A stretch of 13,351 bases of DNA from Desulfobacterales bacterium (GCA_029940115.1 JAOZRQ010000149.1:1-13351), one strand, 5' to 3'. Counted from the first letter of the stretch, positions 9,201 through 13,113 are shown. Notes: a model not told the origin generated them from the letters alone. Made by a program: numbers and translations.

Positions 9201-9841
9201 TGAAGGAGATCAAACCGGGGCAGGCTTACTGGATATTTGCAAAGGACGGCCTTGAGATCACGGTGGAAGGGGTCCTGGTCAGCACATCTCACGACATTGA
9301 GGTGGAACTGGTCTGCAACTTGGATGTGGACAAAGGGTGCTGGAACATGATCGCGTGTCCCAACGACGTTGTTTACGACTGGAACCGCGTGGTGGTGGTG
9401 CGGTATCATGACGATGGGACCGAAAAGATTGTCATGCCGGTATCCTCTTCTGACAATGATCTGGTTCATAAAAAGCTGTGGGCATGGGAGAATGGGACCT
9501 ATAATTATGAGTCTGAAATAACAGAAATGCTTCCCAACGAAGGTTACTGGGTCAAGGCGTTACAGGAAGACGTCTTTCTGAGGTTTCCGGGTTCGGATCG
9601 AAACGAACCGAGTCCGGAGGTCGGAGCCCGACGTTCCAGGGCCTCTGCCAGCGACTACGACGACGCGCCCCCGGCCCCCATGGGATACACCGGCGGAAAA
9701 TCATCTCGCGTGGATGAAAACGGGGGCGGATGTTTTGTCGCCAGCCTTTCCGACGGGGATCAGGGAGGCCAGTGGGGCGTCTCGGTTCTGTTGCTCCTGA
9801 GTTTGGGAGGTGCTCTCTGCTTTATCCTCAAGAGATGGTAG
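134..9841 (+). CDS. Giant multidomain secreted surface protein (putative calcium-dependent adhesin)
   Basis: 3235 residues in one frame, unrecognised as a named protein. Approximate order: signal peptide 1-25; cohesin-like 26-163; InlB-like repeat 169-242; cadherin-like 243-333; six InlB-like repeats 336-871; Cys-containing module 872-990; plant-type LRR with CxWxGxxC cap 991-1150; FN3 1151-1273; cadherin-like 1273-1359; DUF11-like 1360-1485; seven InlB-like repeats 1486-2076, one carrying a poly-Asp insertion (1767-1847); four Calx-beta 2077-2519; second DUF11-like 2520-2643; second Cys module 2643-2755; Big_5-like 2757-2850; FN3-like 2857-2957; paired YW(I/V)xA module 2958-3160; linker, then GGGC / membrane segment / KRW 3197-3235. 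These families are typical of extracellular adhesins. Calx-beta, cadherin-like and poly-Asp parts suggest calcium binding. Ligand, secretion route and anchoring are inferred or unknown. No catalytic domain was seen. Confidence 0.9.
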   Translation: MMNAMKRFFLAWVILSAFTGTSAFATVDLSLQGVESVNVFKTFTVEVHASGTDTVSSASMEISFDNTLVEVTGFTGDIVTGITDDMEVTSNSITEMNTQGMISFAAISTDTFVPGEDKILATITCKALAEGTAVFAFSYPYVSDENSQDVTGTASDLTVPISGAADTVTVTATAGEGGTISPSGSSSYPSGESATYTVIANEGYEVASFTVSTDPEATLSAEGTYTFPALETDADISVVFQVTNYAPVAQDGELSVAPGEMATGKLSATDADNDHLTYSIVSQAYQGLASIEEGTQNFTYHANADAAESDSFTFQAYDGVTQSNVGIVAVTFASIVHPTITASVGANGSLTVEGADASGEKTYTVGDTPAYMVTPNTGYKVDTFRVDGADAMASLVENTYTFAALGADHAIDVTFAEIDHPVISATVGANGFVTVYGEDASGEKTYNIGDTPVYTMVPATGYRLYTFQVDGTDAGASLVYDMLYTYTFSPLVEGAAHTINVTFGQPSLPTITATAGENGAVTVYGEDASGEKTYAVGDTPTYTVIPYESYVHTFQVDGTDAMASLVENTYTFAALAERAAHTISVTFVQPPYPTVTTLASYGGSISTPDGTESDTTGRKVFNVGDTPTYMITPDPGYRIATFKVDGVDAIASLTDGYDGTYAYTFSPLQSGDSHTAEVIFEPIGLPTVTGTYGPGGSLYSDSGTETGIEGQKAYAVGATPTYTVTPETGYQIATFTVDGYETTLADSGDGTYYTYTFAALQVGEDHTISVTFVAFEETAYLTITATVGENGAVTVGGEDASGKKTYEIGEMPTYTVTPDSGYQIATFTIDDADATGGLEASTDGSYIYTFTPLAEGTALSVSVTFMPQNEPPEIVNVSCEQRGDGSGYVDMQFTGKDAEGDEVIWFDPENYCLYASGPDYDFGVGNPLIFVSSDPEHTAQGPMVFSPEGTSYNAVIDASSWPSGDYTIQLKVEDESVNHSYGYSDEFWVGASITGIPPEERQALIDLYSNTNGEDWSDSTGWLGDSGTECTWYGIACNEENTSVTGIQLAGNNLNGNIPSSINNLSNLKSLLLGHNQLSGTIPKELASLPNLKTLDVSANQLSGPIPTELGNLSLTGPFNDFGYNALYTTDETLRASLNRIDEGWENSQTIAPTGLEVSGATNDSVSLTWAPIIYTGDSGGYEVCYATEPSSWWPSTDPEGGNTGTAGEDYLCSEPTSDKAVSSFTVTNLEPQKTYYFRVRTVTNSHGNNANTVYSDPTEEVFATTTENNNPPEADDGTLSVTAGQTADGTLLASDSDNDPLTFSIVTQGDQGTVTLANDAFSYAANADASGNDAFTFKANDGKADSNVATVTVTISEPGTITASHSADDYIPGSDLTVTMQITYTGFLTALGIEITPPSGWTYVSKAGEDRPSGGERPDGSIELYWSDLQELESPTDFTYTLEPSETSSGVMEITAQVLYHFGEGAEESIYAEPNPLTISQGGFTITATAGDNGTIAPDGTVPVTSGASQSFTMYPATGYEVADVRVDGISIGAVTSYTFESVVANHTISATFEADTYIITATAGDNGTISPSGSIPVTSGGSESFTMYPETGYEVADVQMNNESVGAVETYLFENVSANHMISASFKPAIMATWQPEDAGGVMVDGLAVSITSYAGYLIENVSIDDVGRGAITGYTFEEDGESHTVHAVFKPGTSNIAATWEAGGRIIIRGLTAIIDSDPGYEVEEVTVAGVSIGSIATYTFLGECAGGSRRARADWWPTTDPAGDDDDDATPGDDDDDDTPGDDDDDATPGDDDDDDTPGDDDDDDAPGDDDDDATPGDDDDDATPGDDDDDVVPGDDDDDAETNSCTIHATFKASLVNADAGGNGITTVTSSVDGIRTASMIPDFGYMIDDVTVNGTSAGAVETYPFSSGESASLYATFREPADYTITASSGENGSLSPQGEIPVTEGGSETFTISADEEYGIADVLVDDESVGSTDTYTFENVIESHRIHATFTRSEHTITATAGENGTIDPEGLMKVPPGADQPFTIEAAPGYVIEDVLIDNESWGPKDSHIFEKVEQDHTIQAVFAEIPEVSLSLAGSPFAENEGQAIVSVTLDRTSINPVSVELTFGGTAVQDEDFQASELILTLPAGEIAASVTLTGIPDLSVEEDETVIVSLANVSGGIVGSFSELTAIITDDDELPSIFLIASDSSFAEAGGSVTVAAQLNRVADEDVTVSLSMAGTAVSGQDFDASPLSLTVKAGETEAAMILTGIDDFSVEGEETILLNIADVSYGTVGTPSEISVVIQDDDDYPTVYLSPTDFTFDEDRGEATVTAMLSQPVDAYVTIALELGEGGTAKAGEDFEEISLTLTLPPMETEAQITLTGMDDDAVEGEETILLSIVEVTNGYVGTPSAVKAVIQDDEQASVNLSLAGSPFDEMDGQATVTVTSSQAISSDITVVLNVGGTAVQGEDYEITPGLTLTIPAGETEAVLYLASIRNVEGHKSIILSIADVQGAVRGEYYQVTAFIQDIQTEDELIATHETSGGYEPGQELTITVKLDYTSTLTALRLEADLPEGWAYVSHDGDAAKQTGEAPFPRFEWVEEMTPESAVTFAYSVLVPEGIEGEKEIRARVKYTLLGEERVVAPDPLKIRPVNAEPEIEIVSCTQRDDGSGLVDIEFIGKDADDDPVTWYEPETYCLYSPGNEFDEAEAKPLNFPTDETMTFSSEGTRYQMLEDASEWPSGEYTIQLKVEDQSGHHVYGYSAPFQLDNSPPEIIGRQPDDVGGVALDTVITVTFSEEMKASTINGETFSVSGIQGEVTYGDKVATFTPREDLNFGEGYTVTLSRVTDMLGNPLADTWSFATEAAPADNNPPEPPVAKHPANEARLAQGTVTLELEEFSDPDGDEHAKTHWLLKRADGPMRVIKDVSSHDPASYHIGDLAPGLKYIWQADFKDERGGVSESSEMYAFKVGTREEKTVKVPAGEDESDFKMVSFVQWPDDPRPEKVLGDDMGGYNTTVHRIGTFHPASGGYLEYGRGLKEIKPGQAYWIFAKDGLEITVEGVLVSTSHDIEVELVCNLDVDKGCWNMIACPNDVVYDWNRVVVVRYHDDGTEKIVMPVSSSDNDLVHKKLWAWENGTYNYESEITEMLPNEGYWVKALQEDVFLRFPGSDRNEPSPEVGARRSRASASDYDDAPPAPMGYTGGKSSRVDENGGGCFVASLSDGDQGGQWGVSVLLLLSLGGALCFILKRW
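1141..2748 (+). repeat. Six tandem InlB-like repeats (block 1) in the giant protein
   Basis: Six consecutive units of about 83-95 residues (starting near 1141, 1387, 1660, 1912, 2191 and 2476). Each follows the pattern T(I/V)(T/S)A..G..G.(V/L)......SG.K.Y.(V/I)G..P.Y...P..GY...TF.VDG.(D/E)A ... Y.YTF..L ..H.I.VTF. This matches the divergent InlB B-repeat family (beta-grasp-like units in bacterial surface proteins). Units 1-3 are nearly identical in places at the DNA level: 1430-1471 and 1694-1735 differ at one base in 42, and 1289-1348 and 1799-1858 differ at four in 60. That indicates recent duplication or gene conversion. Units 4-6 are more diverged. A single related unit also lies at about 638-857. 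Confidence 0.8.
4588..6360 (+). repeat. Seven tandem InlB-like repeats (block 2), two of them degenerate, one interrupted
   Basis: Units start near 4588, 4804, 5026, 5229, 5710, 5914 and 6137. The clear ones are about 73 residues: ITATAG(D/E)NGTI.P.G..PV..G....F.......Y...DV.VD..S(V/I)G....YTFE.V...H.I.ATF. The units at 5026 and 5229 have lost the N-terminal glycine-rich strand and keep only the GY...V.......I.GYTF part. The unit starting at 5229 is split by a Cys-bracketed poly-Asp insertion. Block 2 units are shorter than block 1 units and form a separate subfamily, so the two blocks expanded independently. Confidence 0.75.
5432..5674 (+). repeat. Nine 27-bp tandem repeats encoding a poly-aspartate tract
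   Basis: Nine perfect-length 27-bp units encode GDDDDD(A/D)TP-type nonapeptides, with five or six Asp each and 48 Asp in total (residues 1767-1847). The last two units end VVP and AET. The DNA is built from GATGAC hexamers. Base differences between units are few: GGT/GGC alternation, and GCC/GAC at residue 7. The repeat sits in the loop between the TYTF and ATF strands of an InlB-like unit. Flexible acidic repeats of this type usually bind calcium or act as extended spacers; which applies here is not known. Copy number is expected to vary by slippage. The complementary strand also reads open as Ser-rich peptides, which is a by-product. Confidence 0.95.
6361..7690 (+). repeat. Four tandem Calx-beta domains in the giant protein
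   Basis: Units of about 110 residues start near 6361, 6689, 7022 and 7361. Each has the Calx-beta pattern: SL..(S/D)..F.E..G..TV...L.......V...L...GTA..G.DF.....LT.PAGE..A...L.GI.D...VEG.ETI.L.I..V..G.VG......VIQDD(D/E). The acidic D/E clusters (the E-x-G strand, the VEGEE turn and the terminal DDD) are the residues that bind calcium in the family. In the fourth unit the acidic turn is weakened (EGHKS instead of EGEET) and the terminal DDD becomes DIQ, so that copy may bind calcium poorly. These domains favour a calcium-rigidified stalk. Confidence 0.85.
9719..9838 (+). other. C-terminal sorting-like signal (GGGC, membrane segment, basic tail)
   Basis: The last ~40 residues contain GGGCF with Cys3200, a short polar spacer, a hydrophobic span from about 3214 to 3232 (GVSVLLLLSLGGALCFIL) and a terminal KRW. 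This tripartite layout (motif, one helix, basic end) is that of C-terminal sorting signals recognised by intramembrane or exosortase-like proteases. A Gly-rich motif with Cys recalls the MYXO-CTERM, JDVT-CTERM and Synerg-CTERM classes, but it does not match any of them well enough to name. It may also act simply as a membrane anchor. No processing enzyme is encoded in the window. Confidence 0.6.
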
Positions 9842-9872
9842 AGCTTTCAACATAATCTTTGTCCAGAATCCC

Positions 9873-9931
9873 CAGTTTGTAGTTCCGCCTCTCGGCAATG
9901 CGAAACCGCCTAAAGGCGGAACTACAAACTG
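9873..9931. repeat. 18-bp inverted repeat of the GTAGTTCCGCC family after the giant gene
   Basis: Arms at 9873-9890 and 9914-9931 are perfect reverse complements of 18 nt (CAGTTTGTAGTTCCGCCT), separated by 23 nt. The right arm also overlaps a smaller palindrome (CCGCC-TAAA-GGCGG, 9906-9919), so two alternative hairpins compete. It begins 31 nt after the stop codon at 9841. No T tract follows either arm, so it is not a classical intrinsic terminator, though it may stabilise the mRNA 3' end. Elements with the GTAGTTCCGCC...GGCGG theme are dispersed in several repeat-rich bacterial genomes (established knowledge, recalled rather than searched). Confidence 0.85.
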
Positions 9932-9963
9932 CGCCGTCTGATAGTCTGAAAGAGAAAGTCATC

Positions 9964-10159
9964 CGACGGGGATCAATCCCCCGTCTGAAAGCGAAAGTGC
10001 GCTGAAGCGCACTGCGATCGGAGATTGGGCTTGGATGTCCCAGCTTTCCGGGGGATCAATCCCCCGTCTGAAAGCTTTCCGGGGGATCAATCCCCCGTCT
10101 GAAAGCAAAAGTGCGCTGAAGCGCACTGTCATCGGAAGTTGGGCTTGGATGTCCCAGCT
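9964..10159. repeat. Composite multi-hairpin repeat, two long units plus a 31-bp tandem expansion
   Basis: Each long unit carries, in order, a GGGGATCAATCCCC-type palindrome, the spacer TCTGAAAGC, a hairpin AGTGCGC-TGAA-GCGCACT (9996-10012 and 10110-10126, approximately), and a weaker TGGG...CCCA hairpin ending at CCCAGCT (10044 and 10158). The two units are 114 bp apart and differ at about 4 of 52 aligned bases after the palindrome. Between them the palindrome plus spacer is duplicated once more with a 31-bp period (10050 and 10081). The extra copies are bounded by GCTTTC...GAAAGC, so they can form longer stems. The last ~31 bp of the second unit overlap the end of the minus-strand gene at 10129. 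Confidence 0.9.
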
Positions 10160-10848
10160 GGCTTCAGCCTGCTTTCGCCTTCAGGGTTTGATTCCAGATC
10201 AAATTGATTCCGGTCACCCCTCATCAAATCGTCTATAATCGCTTTCACATTCTTCAGTATGCAGAAGATATGCTTGATCTCATCCTTTGTCGCATCATAG
10301 GAGAGACTGACCGAATATTCCAACTGGCTGAGAACCACGAAGTTCCAATATCGGCCCACAACATAGGCACCATACACCGGATGACTGTCGTCGTTCAGCT
10401 TCTGTGCGGCAACCATGGCGATCATCAGCTGTCCCAAGGGATCATCGGACGAATCCTTCTCCTTTTTATATTCGTTGATGAAAAAGAAATGCCGCTTTGG
10501 AATCCGCCTTCCTTGGGCAACGACCAGATCAACGACTCCGGATATGATTTCGTCCTCATGGGAAAAGGAGAGTTCCCTCTCCATGAAGGGCTGGTACGTC
10601 TCTTGGTCAAAATCAACCATGTTCAGCAACAACCCGACAAAATGGACCTTCAATTCGGTCTCATTCCAGTCAAATACATGCTCCCACAATTTTTTGGACA
10701 ACCGTCCGAGTTGCCTCTCCTCTTCAGGCGATGGCTCTGAGCGGATCGTCAGCCATTTCCTCAACAATTCGTTCTGGTCGCGTAAGACCACCTGAAAGGC
10801 ATCTTCCACTTCCGAGATGGTCCATTTTGAAAACGGTTTGATTTTCAT
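10129..10848 (-). CDS. PD-(D/E)XK nuclease-fold protein, uncharacterised
   Basis: 239 residues, cytosolic (no signal peptide or membrane segment). Residues 95-172 show a PD-(D/E)XK-like core: SGVVD with Asp107, then hydrophobic strand HFFFINEYK with Glu126 and Lys128, then a helix with Gln140 (PLGQLMIAMVAA), then the strand pair VYGAYVVGRYWNFVVL. Glu63 or Glu65 in NETELK could be the upstream acidic residue. Similar small proteins are common and mostly uncharacterised. Whether it cuts DNA is unknown. The start at 10848 has a GGAGG 6 nt upstream; the open frame runs 28 codons further into the preceding gene but lacks an equivalent site. The start is 25 nt after the CoA-transferase stop, so co-transcription is likely. 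The last nine residues and stop codon lie in repeat DNA. Confidence 0.8.
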   Translation of the reverse strand: MKIKPFSKWTISEVEDAFQVVLRDQNELLRKWLTIRSEPSPEEERQLGRLSKKLWEHVFDWNETELKVHFVGLLLNMVDFDQETYQPFMERELSFSHEDEIISGVVDLVVAQGRRIPKRHFFFINEYKKEKDSSDDPLGQLMIAMVAAQKLNDDSHPVYGAYVVGRYWNFVVLSQLEYSVSLSYDATKDEIKHIFCILKNVKAIIDDLMRGDRNQFDLESNPEGESRLKPAGTSKPNFR

Positions 10849-10854
10849 TCTGAT

Positions 10855-10859
10855 CCTCC
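10855..10859 (-). promoter_or_regulatory. Strong ribosome binding site for the nuclease-like gene
   Basis: On the minus strand GGAGG stands 6 nt before the ATG at 10848. It is the best Shine-Dalgarno match in the window and fixes the start within the longer open frame. It lies in the 25-nt gap after the CoA-transferase stop codon, which fits translation from a shared mRNA. Confidence 0.85.
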
Positions 10860-10873
10860 GCTCAAACCACCGA

Positions 10874-12862
10874 CTATTTCCCCAACGCCTTCCGAGCCTC
10901 TTCCCGGCTTTCATAGATATGAGGCGCGACATCCCGCTTCTTGAACGCGTCCCCCAGCTTCATCCGGAGGAAGGTGCTGGTGGTATATCTTGTCACGCCC
11001 GAATAGAGGCGATCCACAAGGCCCTTGACCATGGAGGTGTACTCCTCCACGATGTCCGGCAGAATGGTGAAATTGTCGTAGTTGACGACGGTGAATACTC
11101 GTTTCCCCAGCGGCTGGAGCATCTTCTCCACTGCCTCCCTTATCTCCCGGACATCCTCGCGGGTCTTGACCGAATAGCCTTCAAAATTCACAAAGAAGAG
11201 ATTTTCTTTTGCATTGTATGTCAGACGATCCGCCAAGGAGAGGGTCAGAAGCTCCTCCTTCAGGCCCATCGGATCGGGAGAGAATATCCGTTCATCCATG
11301 AGACGCGGCGATCCATTGATGATCGGTCTGAAATCCATATGCGCGAGGATATCCGTCTCCAAGTCCACACCCGGTGCGATCTCAATCAGCTCCACCCCCT
11401 CCTGGGTCAGTCTGAAGACGCATCGCTCGGTGACATAGAGGACCGGCTGCCCGCTCTTGGCCGCGTATGTGCCGCTGAAGGTCACACTCTCCACCTGATC
11501 CAGAAACTTCCTGACCTTCCCTTCCCGATTGATCCGCAACCGCCCCTCATCCACGGAAACATCCAAGCCCCCCGCGGTGAAGGTCCCGACAAAGATGACC
11601 TTTTTGGCGTTCTGGCTGATGTTGATGAATCCCCCGGCACCAGCCAGCCTGGATCCGAATTTGCTCACGTTCAGGTTCCCCTGCTTGTCGGTCTGGGCCA
11701 GTCCCAGAAAGGCCATGTCCAATCCGCCGCCGTCGTAAAAATCGAACTGGGACGGCTGATCAATCACCGCGTCCGTGTTTGTCGCGGCTCCGAAGTTCAG
11801 CCCCCCCGCGGGAAGGCCGCCGATGACGCCCGGCTCCGCGGTCAGGGTGATGTACTCGATGACCTTCTCCTCATTCGCGACGCTCGAAATTCCTTCGGGC
11901 ATCCCAATTCCGAGATTCACGACGCTGTTCGGCTTCAGCTCGAACGCGGCCCGCCTGGCAATGATCTTTCTCTCGCTCATCTCCATCGGCTGGACAGACT
12001 GCATCGGCACTCTGACCTCGCTGCTGAACGCGGGACTGTAAATCTCCGCGAACGTCTGCCAATGATGCTCCGGCTCGGAGACCACCACGCAGTCCACAAA
12101 TATCCCCGGAATCTTCACCTGCCTGGCGTTCAATGTGCCTCGATCCGCAATCCGCTCCACCTGCACGATGACAAACCCTCCGGAATTTTTTGCCGCGGTC
12201 GCGATGGCAAGGGATTCCAGAGTCAGCGCCTCCTTTTCCATGGTGATGTTGCCGTCGAGGTCCGCGGTGGTGCCCCTGAGGATCGCCACGTTGATGGGAA
12301 GGGGCTTGTAGGCGAGATACTCCTCTCCGTCAAATTCGATCCGCTCGACGATCTCCTCGGTGGTCCTCTCATTGATCTTTCCCCCGTCGTTTCTCGGATC
12401 CACAAAGGTGCCAAGACCCACGCGGGTGATGGTCCGAGGCTTGTGGGCCGCGATGTCCCTGTACATGTGGGAGATGACGCCTTGGGGAAGATTGTACGCG
12501 ACGATCTTGTTCTCCATGGCCAGCTTCTGGAGTCTCGGCACCAGCCCCCAGTGTCCCCCGATCACCCGTCTCACCAGCCCCTCATGGCCGAAATGATTCA
12601 GGCCCCTCTCCTTGCCATCCCCTTGGCCAGCGGCATAAAGCAGGGTCAGATCACGGGGCGTTCCATGATTCAAGAAATAGGCTTCGAGTCGGACGGCAAT
12701 CTCTTCGGGAAACCCAATTCCCACAAATCCGCCAGTCGCGACGGTGTCTCCGTCTCTGATGACTCGAATCGCCTCCTCCGCGGTGACCACCTTCCCCTTT
12801 TTCATCTGCGAAGGGGGGAGAGAGGAGAGCATCGGATGGTTGGTCTCTGTCTTTTCGTTCAT
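10874..12862 (-). CDS. Acyl-CoA:acetate/3-ketoacid CoA-transferase, fused alpha-beta type with C-terminal extension
   Basis: 662 residues, class I CoA-transferase with both halves fused (YdiF/propionate CoA-transferase-like). It moves CoA between an acyl-CoA and a free acid through a glutamyl-CoA thioester. The alpha half (about 25-295) has the glycine-rich TGGFVGIGFP near 43-52. The beta half (about 296-525) has NLGIGMP (316-322) and TAEPG, with Glu343 the expected catalytic glutamate, followed by GVIGGLPAGG. Family members like YdiF are about 530 residues; here about 130 extra residues follow (530-662) with alternating strands and helices, possibly STAS-like. Substrates cannot be told from sequence; acetate, propionate, butyrate or acetoacetate are plausible. 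The start at 12862 has GGGAG 9 nt upstream. It is the first gene of a probable two-gene operon. A long antisense frame exists but is a shadow. Confidence 0.92.
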   Translation of the reverse strand: MNEKTETNHPMLSSLPPSQMKKGKVVTAEEAIRVIRDGDTVATGGFVGIGFPEEIAVRLEAYFLNHGTPRDLTLLYAAGQGDGKERGLNHFGHEGLVRRVIGGHWGLVPRLQKLAMENKIVAYNLPQGVISHMYRDIAAHKPRTITRVGLGTFVDPRNDGGKINERTTEEIVERIEFDGEEYLAYKPLPINVAILRGTTADLDGNITMEKEALTLESLAIATAAKNSGGFVIVQVERIADRGTLNARQVKIPGIFVDCVVVSEPEHHWQTFAEIYSPAFSSEVRVPMQSVQPMEMSERKIIARRAAFELKPNSVVNLGIGMPEGISSVANEEKVIEYITLTAEPGVIGGLPAGGLNFGAATNTDAVIDQPSQFDFYDGGGLDMAFLGLAQTDKQGNLNVSKFGSRLAGAGGFINISQNAKKVIFVGTFTAGGLDVSVDEGRLRINREGKVRKFLDQVESVTFSGTYAAKSGQPVLYVTERCVFRLTQEGVELIEIAPGVDLETDILAHMDFRPIINGSPRLMDERIFSPDPMGLKEELLTLSLADRLTYNAKENLFFVNFEGYSVKTREDVREIREAVEKMLQPLGKRVFTVVNYDNFTILPDIVEEYTSMVKGLVDRLYSGVTRYTTSTFLRMKLGDAFKKRDVAPHIYESREEARKALGK

Positions 12863-12871
12863 TGGGGTATT

Positions 12872-12876
12872 CTCCC
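12872..12876 (-). promoter_or_regulatory. Ribosome binding site of the CoA-transferase gene
   Basis: GGGAG on the minus strand lies 9 nt before the ATG at 12862. Later in-frame ATGs (residues 11 and 20) lack a comparable site, so the upstream start is preferred, although family similarity seems to begin only near residue 20. Confidence 0.6.
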
Positions 12877-12893
12877 ATGTAAATCAGTTTAAA

Positions 12894-12958
12894 GAGTTTT
12901 AAGAGTTTATGAGTTTGTGAGTTTATGAGTTTGTGAGTTTATGAGTTTGTGAGTTGTT
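12894..12958. repeat. Tandem octamer repeat (GAGTTTAT / GAGTTTGT) upstream of the CoA-transferase
   Basis: Between 12903 and 12950 the octamers GAGTTTAT and GAGTTTGT alternate to give three exact 16-bp units. Degenerate copies flank them on both sides (GAGTTTTAA at 12894, GAGTTGTT at 12951). Read on the minus strand, the repeat ends 31 nt before the start codon at 12862, so it falls in the promoter or leader. Exact short units of this kind gain and lose copies by slippage, which would change promoter spacing or leader length. The period is not a multiple of three and the repeat is non-coding. Confidence 0.95.
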
Positions 12959-13035
12959 TCTGTAGGCTTCAGGTTTGTTTGTTGCCATCATGTTGGTGTC
13001 TGCCATTTTTTGTGTCGATTGTCGGATGTGGGTGA

Positions 13036-13088
13036 AACTTTTGTCCGGCTTTTTGGCAAAGAACTTTTGTCCATCAATCCTTTTGGCA
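13036..13088. repeat. Short imperfect direct repeat (AACTTTTGTCC ... TTTTGGCA)
   Basis: AACTTTTGTCC occurs at 13036-13046 and again at 13062-13072, each followed by TTTTGGCA (13051-13058 and 13081-13088). The two halves are therefore copies with a spacer of 4 versus 8 nt. Function is unknown. It lies about 175 bp upstream of the CoA-transferase start and could be a protein-binding site pair or the remnant of a dispersed repeat. Confidence 0.7.
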
Positions 13089-13113
13089 TCAAAAAGAGCT
13101 CAACCCAAGGAGT

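Noticed and set aside
9873..9931. Intrinsic terminator for the giant gene
   Set aside because: The hairpin is strong, but no T tract follows either arm on the relevant strand, so it is listed as a repeat instead.
1..10159. CRISPR array from the repeated palindromes at the left edge and after the giant gene
   Set aside because: The intervals between copies (16 bp at the left, about 14 to 65 bp at the right) are not regular spacers. The spacers themselves repeat, and no cas gene is present.
10204..10740. 178-codon plus-strand frame opposite the nuclease-like gene
   Set aside because: The minus-strand frame has the PD-(D/E)XK pattern and a strong ribosome binding site; the plus-strand product shows no domain.
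10817..12892. 691-codon open frame on the plus strand, antisense to the CoA-transferase
   Set aside because: It lies almost entirely over a well-supported CoA-transferase gene, its product is rich in His, Arg, Leu and Gly with no recognisable domain, and it arises from codon bias on the other strand.
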